Assembly: GCA_000151295.1 (NCBI GenBank) | Contig: GG745335.1 | Location: 1,296,943-1,357,676 of the forward strand | DNA length: 60,734 nt | Reading direction: 5' to 3' | Origin: Allomyces macrogynus ATCC 38327 | Taxonomy: Eukaryota > Blastocladiomycota > Blastocladiomycetes > Blastocladiales > Blastocladiaceae | Shown here: positions 33,603 to 45,410 of the stretch, in pieces | How positions within the stretch are numbered: position 1 is the first letter of the stretch | How the letters are laid out: each line of letters opens with the position of its first letter | Program-made: the position numbers and the translations under genes | The notes under the pieces: generated by a model | Seen by the model: only the letters and a program-made list of their open reading frames with translations | The model's database searches: none | What the model was told of the DNA's origin: nothing

Positions 33603-36003
33603 ATGGCCGAGTTCCCGGGCATGGTCGGCGGCGCCATTGACGCCGACCTCGAAAAGCAGCTCGCAAAGGAGCTCGGCGACTCGAACGACGATGGCAAGAA
33701 AAAGAAGAGTAAATGGGGTCGTCGCATCAACCGCGCCGTCGACAAGATCCTCACGCACCCGGTCGTCGAGGCCGGCAAGACTGCGATCCGGTTCGTGCCG
33801 GGACTCGGCGCGTTTGTCATTGGCGTCGACCGGTACGTTCTCGTCCTTGTCGTGGTCGTACACCGTATGATATGGTGGTCGCTCTGTGACGGGGTCGGCG
33901 GAGGTGGCGCGGTCCAACGTTATTTGCCAACCGGCTGTATGTGCGGACGTCGTGCCTTGCCCGACGATTACCACGGCAGGAGCAGCTCCAGCACTGCATC
34001 GGCAACGGGCAACAATCGCGCCACCAGACGCGCAACCCCACACTTGAACGCTGCCGCTTGCGTCTTGACCGCGAACATGGGCACTAACCGGATCTGTGTC
34101 CTGCCATTCGTAGCCTGACGCGATGGAAGCTCACTTACACGAGCAACGAGTCGCTCATTGCCATGCTCGAAAAGAAAATGACCGACATCACCGTCACCTA
34201 CATTGCCCTCATCGAGCTGCTGCCGCCCGCCGAGCGCCGCGAGGACAACCCGCGACTGCAAGTCTTTGCGAAAAAGACCGACCAGATCAAGAAGCTCGTC
34301 GGGTTCATCCAAAAGTCGATTGACCAGTACAACACCAAGTCAGAAAAGGAGCGGCTCATGCTCGCTGAAGTCATTCAGTCGTCGTTCAAGTCGCTGCAGG
34401 GTGTGCTTGACGAGTTGCAGCGCGATATCCAGGTGCATCTCGGTATCCAGACGACGGCCGGGATCCAGGCGCAGGGTAACAAGCTCGACAACATTGTCAA
34501 GGTCCTGCTCGCGCAACGCACGGTGCTCGAGGGCCAGGCCGACCGCAACGAAAAGCTGCTTGCGCTCATGCAACGGCAAGTCGAGTCGTCCGAGTACATG
34601 TCGCAGTGCATGTCGCAGCTCAAGGAAGACCTCACGCCTGGTTACGCCAAGGTCGAAAACTTGGAGATTCGCCGCGTGTGGTACGACTTTTTCCGGTGGC
34701 CAGCGGCGCAGCCCGTGCAGGACCTGCTCAACCAGATGCCGCAGTACTTCAAGATGCAAAAGGACCCGGTCGCGCTCACCATGTGGACGTCGCTGCAAAA
34801 GGGCGAGCTGCTGACCATCGAGGATCTCGGCATTGGCGACCCGAATGGCCTCGTCACGCCTTACGACTTGAACGAAGTGTTCCCGTTTGACCCAGTCTAC
34901 AAGATTTCGATTGGCGACTGGCTCGTGTGGAAGGGGCTAGGGTGGCTCTTCTTGGCCGCGGAAATGGAGCGCAAGCTGCTGCCGTTCCGCAACAAGTTTT
35001 TGCTGTGCACGTCGGTCGTGAGCAAGTTTATTGGGTTCATTTCCGACACGCTGCACAATTTGCGCAAGGAGCACGGGTACGACACGGCCATGCACGCACG
35101 ACTGCTCGATATTTCCGTGCGCATCGTCTCGTCCTCGCTGCCCGATTTCTCGGAACGGTTCCAGCTCTTCATGGAAACGCTCTCCGACGCCTACGACGTG
35201 ATTGACGGCGCCTTCAACGACGCCAAGAGGACGTGGTATGACGCCGAGATTGTGCGTACGCTGATTCAGTCGCTCTCGACGTTCCAGTGGCGGCTGGCCG
35301 CTGCTGTCGAGGACCTCGGCGGGTCGGGCGAGCTGTGGGACGCCAACGAGATTGAGCAGCTCACGAACCAGGAAGTTGAGCGCACGCAGTGGGCGCACAC
35401 GCTCGCGGGCCACTACGCAACCACGGTCTGGAACCAGTGGAACGGCGGGTCGGCGCTCATTTCGCCGCACGCGCTGTCCAAGGTGGAAAAGCTCGGCAAG
35501 AAGACGCTGAAGATGGAGTACGCGTTCCAGCCCGTTGTACTGCGCCCGCTCGCGCTCACGTCGGCCTCGGCCGAGTCCGCACCGCAGTTTGAGCTGGCCG
35601 CGCAGACGGCCACCTACTCGGCGTGCCGGTCGCTGCTGCAGACGCTCGGCGTGACCATGTACTCGGGGTGCTGGATGGCCGTGGTCGAGTACTGCGCCAA
35701 CGGCAACCTCAAGTCGTTTTTGCGGTCACCGCCGGCGCAGTCGCTGCCGCTCGTGACCAAGTTGCGCATCCTGTTGCAGATTGTCAACGCCATTCGGTTC
35801 CTGCACTCGCGCGGGATCGCGCACCGGTGCCTCACGGCTGCGCACATTTACCTGGCCGAGGGGCTCGCGCCCAAGGTCGGTGGTCTTCTGCCGTCGGCCG
35901 AGGACGCGGACGTGCTGCGGTACCGCGCGCCCGAAGTCATGCATCTGAGCACGCGCACGCCGACGACCGAGGGCTGACGCCGAGGTCGACTGGGAAGTCC
36001 GCC
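33603..36003 (+). CDS. Helical-bundle plus pseudokinase protein (MLKL-like layout), 5' part, runs into assembly gap
   Basis: Exon 1 is 33603-33832; exon 2 begins at 34114 (donor GTACGT, acceptor TAG, joined as GVDRLTRWKLTYTSNES). About 200 N-terminal residues are strongly helical (ESLIAMLEKKMTDITVTYIA ... IQSSFKSLQGVLDELQRDIQ), like the four-helix-bundle/brace N-termini of MLKL-type proteins. A second helical region follows. The C-terminal part is the later half of a kinase fold: MAVVEYCANGNLKSFLRS, then LLQIVNAIRFLHSRGIAHRC, then VLRYRAPEVM. The catalytic loop has HRC where kinases have HRD, and the DFG position reads VGG, so it should be catalytically dead. At 35973-35977 a TGA ends the frame; removing one G from the GGG gives EADAEVDWEVR up to the gap. 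Function inferred only. Confidence 0.75.
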
Positions 36004-36728
36004 NNNNNNNNNNNNNNNNNNNNNNNNNNNNNNNNNNNNNNNNNNNNNNNNNNNNNNNNNNNNNNNNNNNNNNNNNNNNNNNNNNNNNNNNNNNNNNNNN
36101 NNNNNNNNNNNNNNNNNNNNNNNNNNNNNNNNNNNNNNNNNNNNNNNNNNNNNNNNNNNNNNNNNNNNNNNNNNNNNNNNNNNNNNNNNNNNNNNNNNNN
36201 NNNNNNNNNNNNNNNNNNNNNNNNNNNNNNNNNNNNNNNNNNNNNNNNNNNNNNNNNNNNNNNNNNNNNNNNNNNNNNNNNNNNNNNNNNNNNNNNNNNN
36301 NNNNNNNNNNNNNNNNNNNNNNNNNNNNNNNNNNNNNNNNNNNNNNNNNNNNNNNNNNNNNNNNNNNNNNNNNNNNNNNNNNNNNNNNNNNNNNNNNNNN
36401 NNNNNNNNNNNNNNNNNNNNNNNNNNNNNNNNNNNNNNNNNNNNNNNNNNNNNNNNNNNNNNNNNNNNNNNNNNNNNNNNNNNNNNNNNNNNNNNNNNNN
36501 NNNNNNNNNNNNNNNNNNNNNNNNNNNNNNNNNNNNNNNNNNNNNNNNNNNNNNNNNNNNNNNNNNNNNNNNNNNNNNNNNNNNNNNNNNNNNNNNNNNN
36601 NNNNNNNNNNNNNNNNNNNNNNNNNNNNNNNNNNNNNNNNNNNNNNNNNNNNNNNNNNNNNNNNNNNNNNNNNNNNNNNNNNNNNNNNNNNNNNNNNNNN
36701 NNNNNNNNNNNNNNNNNNNNNNNNNNNN
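36004..36728. other. Assembly gap (725 N)
   Basis: Run of unknown bases of probably estimated length, inside or between the pseudokinase and Sel1/TPR coding regions. Confidence 0.99.
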
Positions 36729-37556
36729 CACGCGCTGCCGCCGCCCTACATGGCCACGGTCGGTCGCCCGGGCAGCAGCGGCAAGGGCGGTGCCCTGACC
36801 ATCATGCGCCCGGTCGCGTCGTCCATGCCCCCACCTGCCCTCGCTGCGATTCTGCGCCGAGCCGCACAACCTGGCGAGGACCTGCACGCGGTCGAGCGCG
36901 ACCTGCTCGCTCTCGCCCCCGAGTGCCCGCGCGCACTTGTGCACGTCGGCGACCTCTACTACTACGACAACAGCCAGCGCGGGTTCCCGCACGACTTTGC
37001 GCGCGCGCTCAACTACTACCAGCAGGCCGAGGCTGCGGGCGAGCCGCTCGCCGCGATTGGGATTGCCGACTGCCACTACTTTGGGCACGGCGGCGCGACC
37101 AAACAGCTCGGTGTCGCGCGCGACCTCTACGCCAAGGCGCTCGAGTACCTGTCGGCGACCGACCCTGGCCCGCAGGCGCCGCCGGAACCCAACGCCTCTG
37201 CCCCACCCCTCGTCGAGGACAACACGGGGATCCCACGGGCGTTGCGTGCGCGCGCGCACGCCGGGATGGGCGATGTCCTCTACGATGCTGGCGAGCACTT
37301 GCAGGCGCTCGAGCACTACTACAAGGCGACGGGGATCGACCCAGGGTGCAAACGCGCTTGGGCGCGGATTGGCGATGCGCACTTGCTGGGCAAGGGGGTC
37401 CCGCTCGACCCGGACGCGGCACGCAAGTTTTTCCGCAAGGCCAAGGGCACGCGGCGCGAGGTCGAGGGCATGCTCGAGTATTACCGGCTGCGCGGCGAAG
37501 CTGCGTTCATGGCCATGTACCTCAACGACGCGATGCTGTATTATCCGGATTTCTGA
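36729..37556 (+). CDS. Sel1/TPR-repeat coding region, probably 3' part of the pseudokinase gene
   Basis: Open from the gap edge to a stop at 37554-37556. Sel1/TPR-type helical repeats are visible: VGDLYYYDNSQRGFPHDFAR with ALNYYQQAEAAGEPLAAIGI, then GMGDVLYDAGEHLQALEHYY, then IGDAHLLGKGVPLDPDAARK with FFRKAKG. The start is not visible, because the frame is already open at the gap edge. Protein kinase-like domains followed by Sel1 repeats are a common architecture in early-diverging fungi, and strand and spacing fit, so I infer it belongs to the upstream gene; the gap prevents proof. If separate, it would be a stand-alone Sel1-repeat protein starting inside the gap or at 36750. Confidence 0.75.
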   Translation, partial: HALPPPYMATVGRPGSSGKGGALTIMRPVASSMPPPALAAILRRAAQPGEDLHAVERDLLALAPECPRALVHVGDLYYYDNSQRGFPHDFARALNYYQQAEAAGEPLAAIGIADCHYFGHGGATKQLGVARDLYAKALEYLSATDPGPQAPPEPNASAPPLVEDNTGIPRALRARAHAGMGDVLYDAGEHLQALEHYYKATGIDPGCKRAWARIGDAHLLGKGVPLDPDAARKFFRKAKGTRREVEGMLEYYRLRGEAAFMAMYLNDAMLYYPDF

Positions 37557-38032
37557 GCGCGGTCGACGCGACGCGTGCGTGGCACGCTGCGTGGGTTGAA
37601 TGGGTGAGGATCTGCTTTGTTGCACGAATGTCCATAGCTCTGTTTTGGCGTTATTCAGTGTACATTTTGCCTTTATTCTTGCTCCGTCCCTCCACGTGCG
37701 ACCCATGACGAGAAATCGCCACTGGTCCTTGCTCCACGTTGTTCGCTGCTCGGCGACCTTTAGTGCAAACGTACCGTACGCGGGGTCAGTCCACTATAGA
37801 ACATGCGGCGCAGTCAGGAGACACCGCGACCTGTGGCACTGTCACGAAAAACAGGGCCTGGGGCCTCGCTTCTGCTATCCCCGGGGCCAGTACGGTAGTG
37901 CCTGTCGCTTCTGAACAGAAATACGATCAGGGTCTGACTCGAAGCGTGCGATCACCTCCACGGTTCGAGCTCAAGCTCCATCCATGCTTTCGGCATGCCG
38001 GAAACGTCAGAACCGCCATCACAACCGCAATC
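37557..38032. other. Intergenic
   Basis: 3' region of the Sel1-repeat gene and promoter of translin. Nothing else seen. Confidence 0.4.
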
Positions 38033-39184
38033 ATGTCGCAACCTATCGCAGAGCGCTTGTTCGGGTCGCTGCAATCGGCCATGGATGCCAACGCACAAGT
38101 TCGCGAGGTGAGAAAGAGCCGTCACTTTGGAAGGGCAGCCTGGACGCCGCTCGCGCATTGAATGATCTTACTCGTCGGCCGAAGCGACGGCCGTGATCCG
38201 CTCAATGATGGCACTGGATCTACGCGCAACAACGGTACAACACCAGACTTCCAGTCCCTGACCCACCGACCATGCTCAACCACAGGTGATCAAGGACCGC
38301 GTCAAGACTATTGACCTGCAACTGCGCGCGATCCAAGGCCGGTTGCTCCAGGTCCATACCAATGTGGCCCAAGGTGCGCGTTCGCGTTTTGATCTAGATC
38401 GCCAATTCACGATCTCACTTGCCTGACCGACCACGACCAGCCGCCGAGATTGCCAAGTCGGTCGAGGACAAGCTCGCAGCAGTTCGCAGCGACCTGCAAG
38501 CGCTCGCGCAACTCGTGCCCGAGCACCAGTTTTACCGCTACACGCACCTCTACACGTCGCTCCTCCAGACGCTGTGCTTTGTCGTCGCCTGGCAAACGTA
38601 CCTCGCGTCGGAAACCGTCGTCACGCCCGAGCAGGTCGCAGAGCGCACTGGGCGTACGTCGTTCCCTCGTCTGCTTTGCATGAAAGCCATTGCCGCTGAC
38701 CCGAGTGTGATCCTAGTTCCCGTCGAGTTGGACCGCGAGATTGTCGAGTTCCACATCCCGCTCGAGGACCTTCTTCACGGCCTGGTCCAATTGCCGTCGG
38801 AGCTGGTGCGGATCCTGATCACTGTCGCCATGCCGCTGCGCCACGTCGTGCTCACTCTTCGCTGGCGCAATTTTGCTCCAATCTGATGACTCTAGGCCCG
38901 TCTCGCCGTGAACTGTGCCGCGCAGCAAGACTACGACCGCCCGCTCCGCATCCGCGCGTTTGTCCAGGAGCTCTACTCTGGGTTCCAGCTGCTCAACCTC
39001 AAGAACGACCTCTTGCGCCGGCGCTACGACGGGATCAAGGTACGGGATGGAACGCTGCGCTCGTCGTGGGTCTATCTCTCGCCCAACTGACCATATTTCG
39101 CGATTTGCTTGCCAGTACGACGTCAAGAAAATCGAGGAGGTCGTGTATGATATCAAGCTGCGCCAGCTCTCGCGCCAGTCGTGA
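38033..39184 (+). CDS. TSN: Translin
   Basis: Single-strand DNA/RNA-binding protein; with TRAX it forms the C3PO endoribonuclease. Six exons (38033-38107, 38286-38373, 38441-38653, 38717-38805, 38896-39039, 39116-39184) give 225 residues, against 228 in human. Recognisable stretches: FYRYTHLYTSLLQTLCFVVA, DREIVEFHIPLEDLLHGLVQ, DRPLRIRAFVQELYSGFQLL, NLKNDLLRRRYDGIK and DVKKIEEVVYDIKLRQLSRQ. The RRYDGIK/YDVKKIEEVVYD junction is exact. Donors are GTGAGA, GTGCGC, GTACGT, GTGCGG and GTACGG. Translin itself lacks the TRAX catalytic residues; no TRAX gene is in this window. Very secure because all five introns restore conserved sequence in frame. Confidence 0.95.
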
Positions 39185-40874
39185 GCTCTTGTCGCGTCGG
39201 ACACCACCTCGCGCCGCAGTGAGAGCGGGCCAGTGGCGAGCTTTTTCGGCTAATTTCCGTTTCGCGCGCCGGAACGGAGCAGCTATGCGCGGGTCGTGTA
39301 ATCCAGTCATGTCGAGAGAAATGATTCGTCGTGTATGACCCGACGTGCTTGATGAATTGCGCACGTTGATGAAGAAAGAGAGAGATCATTCCTGCTGACG
39401 CGGCTGCTGCGGTTCTGGTTTGCTGGACGCGCGCGCGTAGCAAGCCGTCGAGACTGTGGTACTGTGCGTCTTGACGGACAGCCACAAGGTAGGCTGCGTT
39501 CGCCATCCCATCCGCCGTGGTGGTGGTTGCTATCAGTTGCAGGGCTCGTCTGTCCTGGGCTCCTCCGACAACAACAACACCAGGGTTTGGGGTCGCGTAT
39601 CACGCACTTGTGTAGGTGATTGCGCCTTGAAGCAAGCCGAACAACCTCCCCAAAAAACCCGCACCCCAGTCGGATACTGGCCCATCTCATCGCGCAAGCC
39701 TTTGGATATAGGCTTTCCCGACAAGCTTGATGCGGCGAAAAGCGTTAATACGCGTGCGGAGGCCTCCTTGTAAACCTCCCCTTTTGGCGCGCGAGCTCAC
39801 ATGTCCTTTTTTGCGGTTGGCCACGGCCAGAAACGCGTCCTGCGAGAGGACATGAACGTCATCGACGATGGCCGCTCGCGGTACCGACCGGAACGGTTGC
39901 CCATCAGCAGGTGCAACATGAACGAGCGTCCAACCCGGGGGCGGGGCATGGGGCCTAGAGACGCGCGCCGATTCGGTGCCGCGTTCATGGCCCCGGAGCG
40001 CCGAGAAAAATGGGAGCATGAGCAGCGCGCGCTCGCCTCTCGCCACCGCCACGGGTCCTCTGCGGAAAATCAAGGTCCCTTTGAGCCGGTTCGCGTGCTG
40101 TTCTGGAAATAATGAGCGAAGATGAGCAGGTCAGCCGCGGAGTGCAGCAAATAAATCTGGGCGACGAATGGAATATGGAGTCTCGCATCTATTGTGCGCA
40201 CAAAAGTAACGAGAGGCGTGGGTCGTTTGATCAACCCCCGCAAGGAGCGAGCCGGAACGCCTTGCAGGTGACTGTCGCCTTTCCGTGCAACGCCGACCAA
40301 CCAACTCGCCTCGACCAACCACACCGGCCACAAACGCGCACGGTTTGGTCATGCCGACGCATCCTCGGACTCGTGCGGAATCGTCTGCGGTGCGCCCCCA
40401 GCGTTGGGTCGCGCGCATGCGGCTGATCATTTCGCGCCCCGGGGCCAAGGTCGAGGCGAGGCTTGCATCGTTGAGGCCCGAGAAGGGACCAAGGACCGCA
40501 GACCGAGAGCGGGAGACGCAGCACAAACCCGCCCAGTCGCGTGTCGCGAGCAAAGGGGAATTTGCTAGCACGCGTCGGCCGTCCTCGCCTCATACGCGTC
40601 GCGCGCTCCTCTCCCTCGCCGTGTAAATACTGTACGGCCGTGAAGATATAAAAGGCGCCGGCTGCCCGCCCCCTCTTTTGGCTGGTTGTCCTTCTTCCAA
40701 TACCCGCTTCTCTCGACCGCCTGCTCCCGTACCTGCAGCCAGTCAAAGCGTTCTCTCTTCCCACTCCGACGTGCTCCTCGCTCTGTACCATACACGCCTA
40801 CGCGCACCCGCCCTCGTCGAGTACCACGCAACCGTCCTACGACGCCACCAACCACCAACCAACCACCATCAACC
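39185..40874. other. Intergenic, 1.7 kb
   Basis: Between translin and the first acetyl-CoA synthetase gene. One plus-strand frame (39801-40112) and several minus-strand frames are open but show no domain or splice support. The right end holds a TATA box and a C-rich leader for the next gene. Confidence 0.4.
40647..40654 (+). promoter_or_regulatory. TATA box of the first acetyl-CoA synthetase gene
   Basis: TATAAAAG 228 bases upstream of the ATG, followed by a long C-rich leader. Suggests a strongly or inducibly expressed gene. Confidence 0.55.
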
Positions 40875-43244
40875 ATGACGACCGCCGAAGTTGCTGCTCC
40901 CGCTGCGGTTGCCGCCCAGACCGAAGCTGAAGCGCCTCACGTTGCGCCCGCTGCGAGTCTGATTGGCACCAAGTATATCAAAATGCCCGCCAACGACCAG
41001 GCGCTCGCCGAGGAGGCCGACCGCGCGCCTGTCTTTGGCGTGCCCGAGCGCATGCGCGCCGAGCCCGGCCGCGTGCCGCACGTTACCTCGCTCGCGCAGT
41101 ACCGCGCCATGTGGCAGAAGTCGATTGACCAGCCTGGCGAGTTCTTTGGTGAAGTGCGTTTGCTTCTCTCACTTATTGAGCGTCGCAGCGTGGTTTTTGG
41201 CATCACTGCTTGCGCGTCCAGGGGCACGAACTTGCGTGTTGGCTCAGCCGGGTTGGTTGCGTGCTGCCAAAGTCGTTCTGAACAAGACTCTAACGCCATG
41301 TCACCCATCACCATCGGCCAAATTACGCTCATTTTCATTAGCACGCTCGCGAGCTGCTCTCGTGGAACAAGCCCTTCACCATTGCCAAGCACGGCGGGTT
41401 CGAGCACGGCGACCACTCGTGGTTTGTCGACGGCGAGCTCAACGCGTGCTACAACTGTGTCGACCGTCACGCGCACGCCGACCCGAACCGCGTCGCGATC
41501 ATCTGGGAGGGCGACAACCCGGCCGACGGCCACGTCGAGGTCACCTACGCCGAGCTCCTGCGGGATGTCTGCCGTCTTGCCGGCGCGCTCAAGGCGGCCG
41601 GCTGCAAGAAGGGCGACTCGGTCGGGATTTACCTGCCCATGGTCCCCGCGGCCGCGATTGCCATGCTCGCCTGTGCTCGTCTCGGTCTCGTGCACTCGGT
41701 CATCTTTGCCGGTTTCTCGGCCGACGCTCTGCGCGACCGTCTCATGGACGGCAAATGCAAGGTGCTGATCACCGCTGACGAGGGCCGTCGCGCGGGCAAG
41801 ACGATCCCGATCAAGCGCATTGCCGACGAGGCGCTCTACGAGGCGCGCAGCGTCGAGACGGTCATTGTCTACAAGCGCACAGGTGGCCAGGTTCGCATGA
41901 TTGGCGGCCGCGATATCTACTGGGACGATGCGCTCAAGCCGCACCGCCCGTACTGCCCGCCAGTCCCCGTGGCTGCCGAGGACCCGCTCTTCATGCTCTA
42001 CACGTCGGGTTCGACGGGCAAGCCCAAGGGTCTCGTGCACTCGACGGCCGGTTACCTGCTCGGCGCGACGCTCACAACCAAGTACACGTTCGACGTGCAC
42101 CCGGGCGACAAGTTTGCGTGCCTTGGCGATCTCGGCTGGATCACGGGCCACTCGTACATCGTGTACGGTCCCCTGACGCTCGGTGTCACGACGCTCATGT
42201 TCGAGGGTGTCCCGACGTGGCCGACGCCGGACCGTTACTGGTCGCTCGTCGAGAAGTTCAAGTTCACGCAGTTCTACACGGCGCCGACGGCCATTCGCGC
42301 GCTGCGCCGGTTCGGGTCCGAGCCCGTCGAGAAGTACGACCTGTCGTCGCTGCGTGTTCTCGGTTCGGTCGGCGAGCCGATTGACCCGCAGTCGTGGGAG
42401 TGGTACTTCAACGTGGTCGGGAAGGGCCAGGCCGCAATTGTCGACACGTACTGGCAGACCGAGTCGGGTTCGCACATGATCACGGGTCTGCCGGGCGCGA
42501 CCCCGCAGAAGCCCGGTTCCGCTTCGCTGCCCTTCTTTGGGTTCGAGCCCATCATTCTCGACCCGCACTCGGGCAACGTGCTCCAGGGCAACGACGTGAC
42601 TGGTGTTCTCGCGATCCGCAGCCCGTGGCCGTCGATGGCGCGCACGATTCACGGCGACCACGAGCGTATGATGTCGACCTACCTGCTGCCCTACCCTGGC
42701 TACTACTTTACGGGCGATGGCGCGACTCGTGACAAGGACGGTTACATTTGGGTGCGCGGTCGTGTTGACGATGGTACGTTTGCTCTGTTTCCTGCCAACT
42801 GTTTCCTCGATTTCTGTGGCTAACCACCACGTTCGACACTTTCCAGTTCTCAACGTCTCGGGTCACCGTCTCTCGACGTCGGAAATCGAGGCCGCGCTCG
42901 TTGCCGACGAGATGTGTGCCGAGGCCGCAGTCGTGGGTGGGCAGGACGAGCTCACGGGCCAGCACATTGTCGCGTTTGTTTCGCTCAAGCCGACGAACGT
43001 CCCGGAGAAGGACATCCCAACCCTCTTGACCCACTCTGTGCGTCGCGCGATTGGCCCGATTGCGACGCCCAAGAAGGTCATCATTGTGCCGGACCTGCCC
43101 AAGACGCGGTCGGGCAAGATCATGCGCCGCATCCTCAGGAAAATCGTGGCCGGCGAGGTCGATTCGATTGGCGACGTGTCGACGCTGGCCGACCCGAACA
43201 TTGTTCAGGTGCTCGTCGACCTGTTCCAGGGCTACAAGAAGTAA
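40875..43244 (+). CDS. ACS: Acetyl-coenzyme A synthetase (AMP-forming)
   Basis: Converts acetate, ATP and CoA to acetyl-CoA, AMP and pyrophosphate. Exons 40875-41153, 41342-42773 and 42847-43244 give 702 residues. Family blocks: [17 protein letters not shown] across intron 1, the AMP-binding loop [67 protein letters not shown], and the hinge and C-terminal lid with [17 protein letters not shown], whose Lys is the acetylation-controlled catalytic lysine. No leader peptide is obvious, so probably cytosolic or nuclear. Intron donors GTGCGT and GTACGT. The third exon begins right at the lid ([10 protein letters not shown]). Followed in tandem by a paralogue. Confidence 0.95.
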
Positions 43245-44081
43245 GCGGTGCGGTACTGGTCGGTCAGGTGCTCGGCCATCATGGACGGCAGCGGCGCTGA
43301 TGAGAAGAAAGAGGAGAGAAAGAGGAGGAGTAAGGGGACGCGTGCTCGCGTCCCAGTTGGTTGTAGTTGGATTTGTTTCCATGATCGCTTGAAAAATACA
43401 GATTGTATGCTCAATCCGCTGTGATCCCTCAATTTGCGCTCTCGGTTGATTCTCGTGCAATGAGCACGAACTGATGCACTGGGATGCAACCGCAATCATG
43501 TCCACGCGATGCAAGGTCAGAAATTTTGTTCTCGCGCGAGCCGGGCAGCGTTCAGTTAGGGATGGGCGGTCTCCCGACATGCACGAGCTGCGACGGGCAT
43601 GGATTCGGCTTTCTCAATTATCATGGCTTCTCCGTCTTCGGTCATCAATAGCTCGGATGGAATCAGGGGCAACGGCGCATTGAGAGGGCGTTGGCGCCGC
43701 GTGGGTTGCTGGGCTTGGGGCGACGCGTTTCGAGAATATCTTGGCGAATGCGCATTGATGACATATCTATGTTTACTCTCGCGGCCTAGAGACATAAAGT
43801 GAGTAAACTTGATGGGAGAATGCAACGCTAGCTGGTCGAATGTGAGTGAGGAGGGGAACGATGCATCCCTCAGGAATCAGGGCGATGTGAGTCCATTTCC
43901 TGCCTTCTCCCTCCCAGTTCCTGTCAGCCATAATTCAATTCCGTGTCATCATAATCTTGTTCTAGACCTGGCCTAGCTCCACTGCGACCATATCAGCCTT
44001 TTCTTCCAGTCTCCATTTCGCGACAACTCGAACGTGGGAATGCCGCCCATGCGCAGCCCAGCTCGTGCGAGAGAAGAAGTG

Positions 44082-44200
44082 GACCTCGCCGATCACGATT
44101 TTCCTGAGCATGCGGCGCATGATCTTGCCCGACCGCGTCTTGGGCAAGTCCGGCACAATGGTGACCTTCTTGGGCGTCGCAATCGGGCCAATCGCGCGAC
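44082..44200 (-). pseudogene. Inverted fragment of acetyl-CoA synthetase C-terminal domain
   Basis: On the minus strand the sequence codes [20 protein letters not shown] then [19 protein letters not shown]. This is nearly identical in DNA and protein to 43046-43164 of the upstream ACS gene (few substitutions seen by eye over about 120 bases). Neither side continues as ACS, so it is a short, inverted, non-functional duplicate. Confidence 0.85.
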
Positions 44201-45088
44201 AGTCGGCGCAGCTTGGGCACATTCTAACTTGCAGTTTAGAGTATATTTTTTGGCACAGCAGAACGGAACACTGGTTGATTTTGTCGTTGAATGCCTCAAA
44301 TAGGTCGCGCAGGCGCTGACCTCAATGGCAATAATATCATTCGGAGCGCGACGGAACAGGATGAACGCATCAAGTGGGGAAGCCAAATCCAATACAAATG
44401 GCCACTTTGGTTTGCAAAAAAGGGTCCGCGTGCCTCTCGCCTCACCTCGACGCGTGCGCTTGCGCGCGTGCAGAAGGTCAAGTCAAAATCCGCGCGCGTG
44501 CACCTTTGGCCATGGCCCCAGGCGTAGAACATGTGCGCGCGCTCGCCAACGACCAAACTGTGCAAACCATCTCGTAATATAATCATTTATTGCATGGCGT
44601 CGCCACACAGCCGGAATAGGCTCCAAAATCTCGACTTTGATCCCTATCCCTCGTCAATAAATGGCAGCGTTGGGTGCCCGTCCGCCGTGACCACACTGAG
44701 CGGCCCAAGTCGCAAAGGAACCGGCCGCGCGGTGTAAACAGCCACCAAAATGAACCAACCAGAACGGGCGAGAATGGGCGTCTTTCATTTTTTTGCGTGG
44801 TGACTTAAGTTCGAGGTGTGGTGGAGGTGGTGGTGTGGTTGCGGCTGTTCTTTCCGGACTTTCCCATTCCCGCGTGACCGCGCCATGCCGCCATGCCGGC
44901 CGCCTCCCGGCCTGTCGTCCTGTTGTCGAAACGTCTCCACGTTGTGTTGTGCGCGTGTCCCGGCGCGACCCCACCGACCCGGAACACGCTTGTCGCCGCG
45001 AGACGCCCCGCAGCCTGGGCCGCGCCGTCCATGGGTCCCGCACGTCTCCGCGCACTGTTGACCGCGACACGCGTGCTGTCGACCAACC

Positions 45089-45096
45089 TATAAATA
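45089..45096 (+). promoter_or_regulatory. TATA box of the second synthetase gene
   Basis: TATAAATA 322 bases upstream of the ATG, before a pyrimidine-rich leader. Similar layout to the first synthetase gene. Confidence 0.5.
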
Positions 45097-45410
45097 CGCG
45101 CGCGCTCTTGGACCAAAGCCGTGCTTGCTCTGCTCTCGTCCTCGCTTCCTCTGGCGCTCTCGCGGTCGTGTTCTCGCGTCGTCAGTGTCCAACAACTTGC
45201 TCGCGCGCGGCCCGTCTGCTGGCCGCTCAGCTCAGTCTTCTCATTACCCCACCTGCAAGGCCGCGTCTGCCGCAGCCAGCACCCCCCTCGCTGATTTGAC
45301 CCGTGCCGACGCGACTTTGGACTTCCGACTCTGCACGACATTTGGTCCGTGCTCGAGCAAGTAGACGACCACCACCAACCAGCACCAGTTGGACCAGTAC
45401 CAGCAGCATC

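Larger units (their letters stand above)
43245..45410. other. Intergenic between the two synthetase genes
   Basis: 2.2 kb. Contains the inverted ACS fragment at 44082-44200 and, at its right end, the promoter and leader of the second gene. No intact gene seen. Confidence 0.5.

Noticed and set aside
39801..40112. Plus-strand 103-codon frame before the ACS gene
   Set aside because: No recognisable domain, and the region resembles promoter sequence with similar frames on the other strand.
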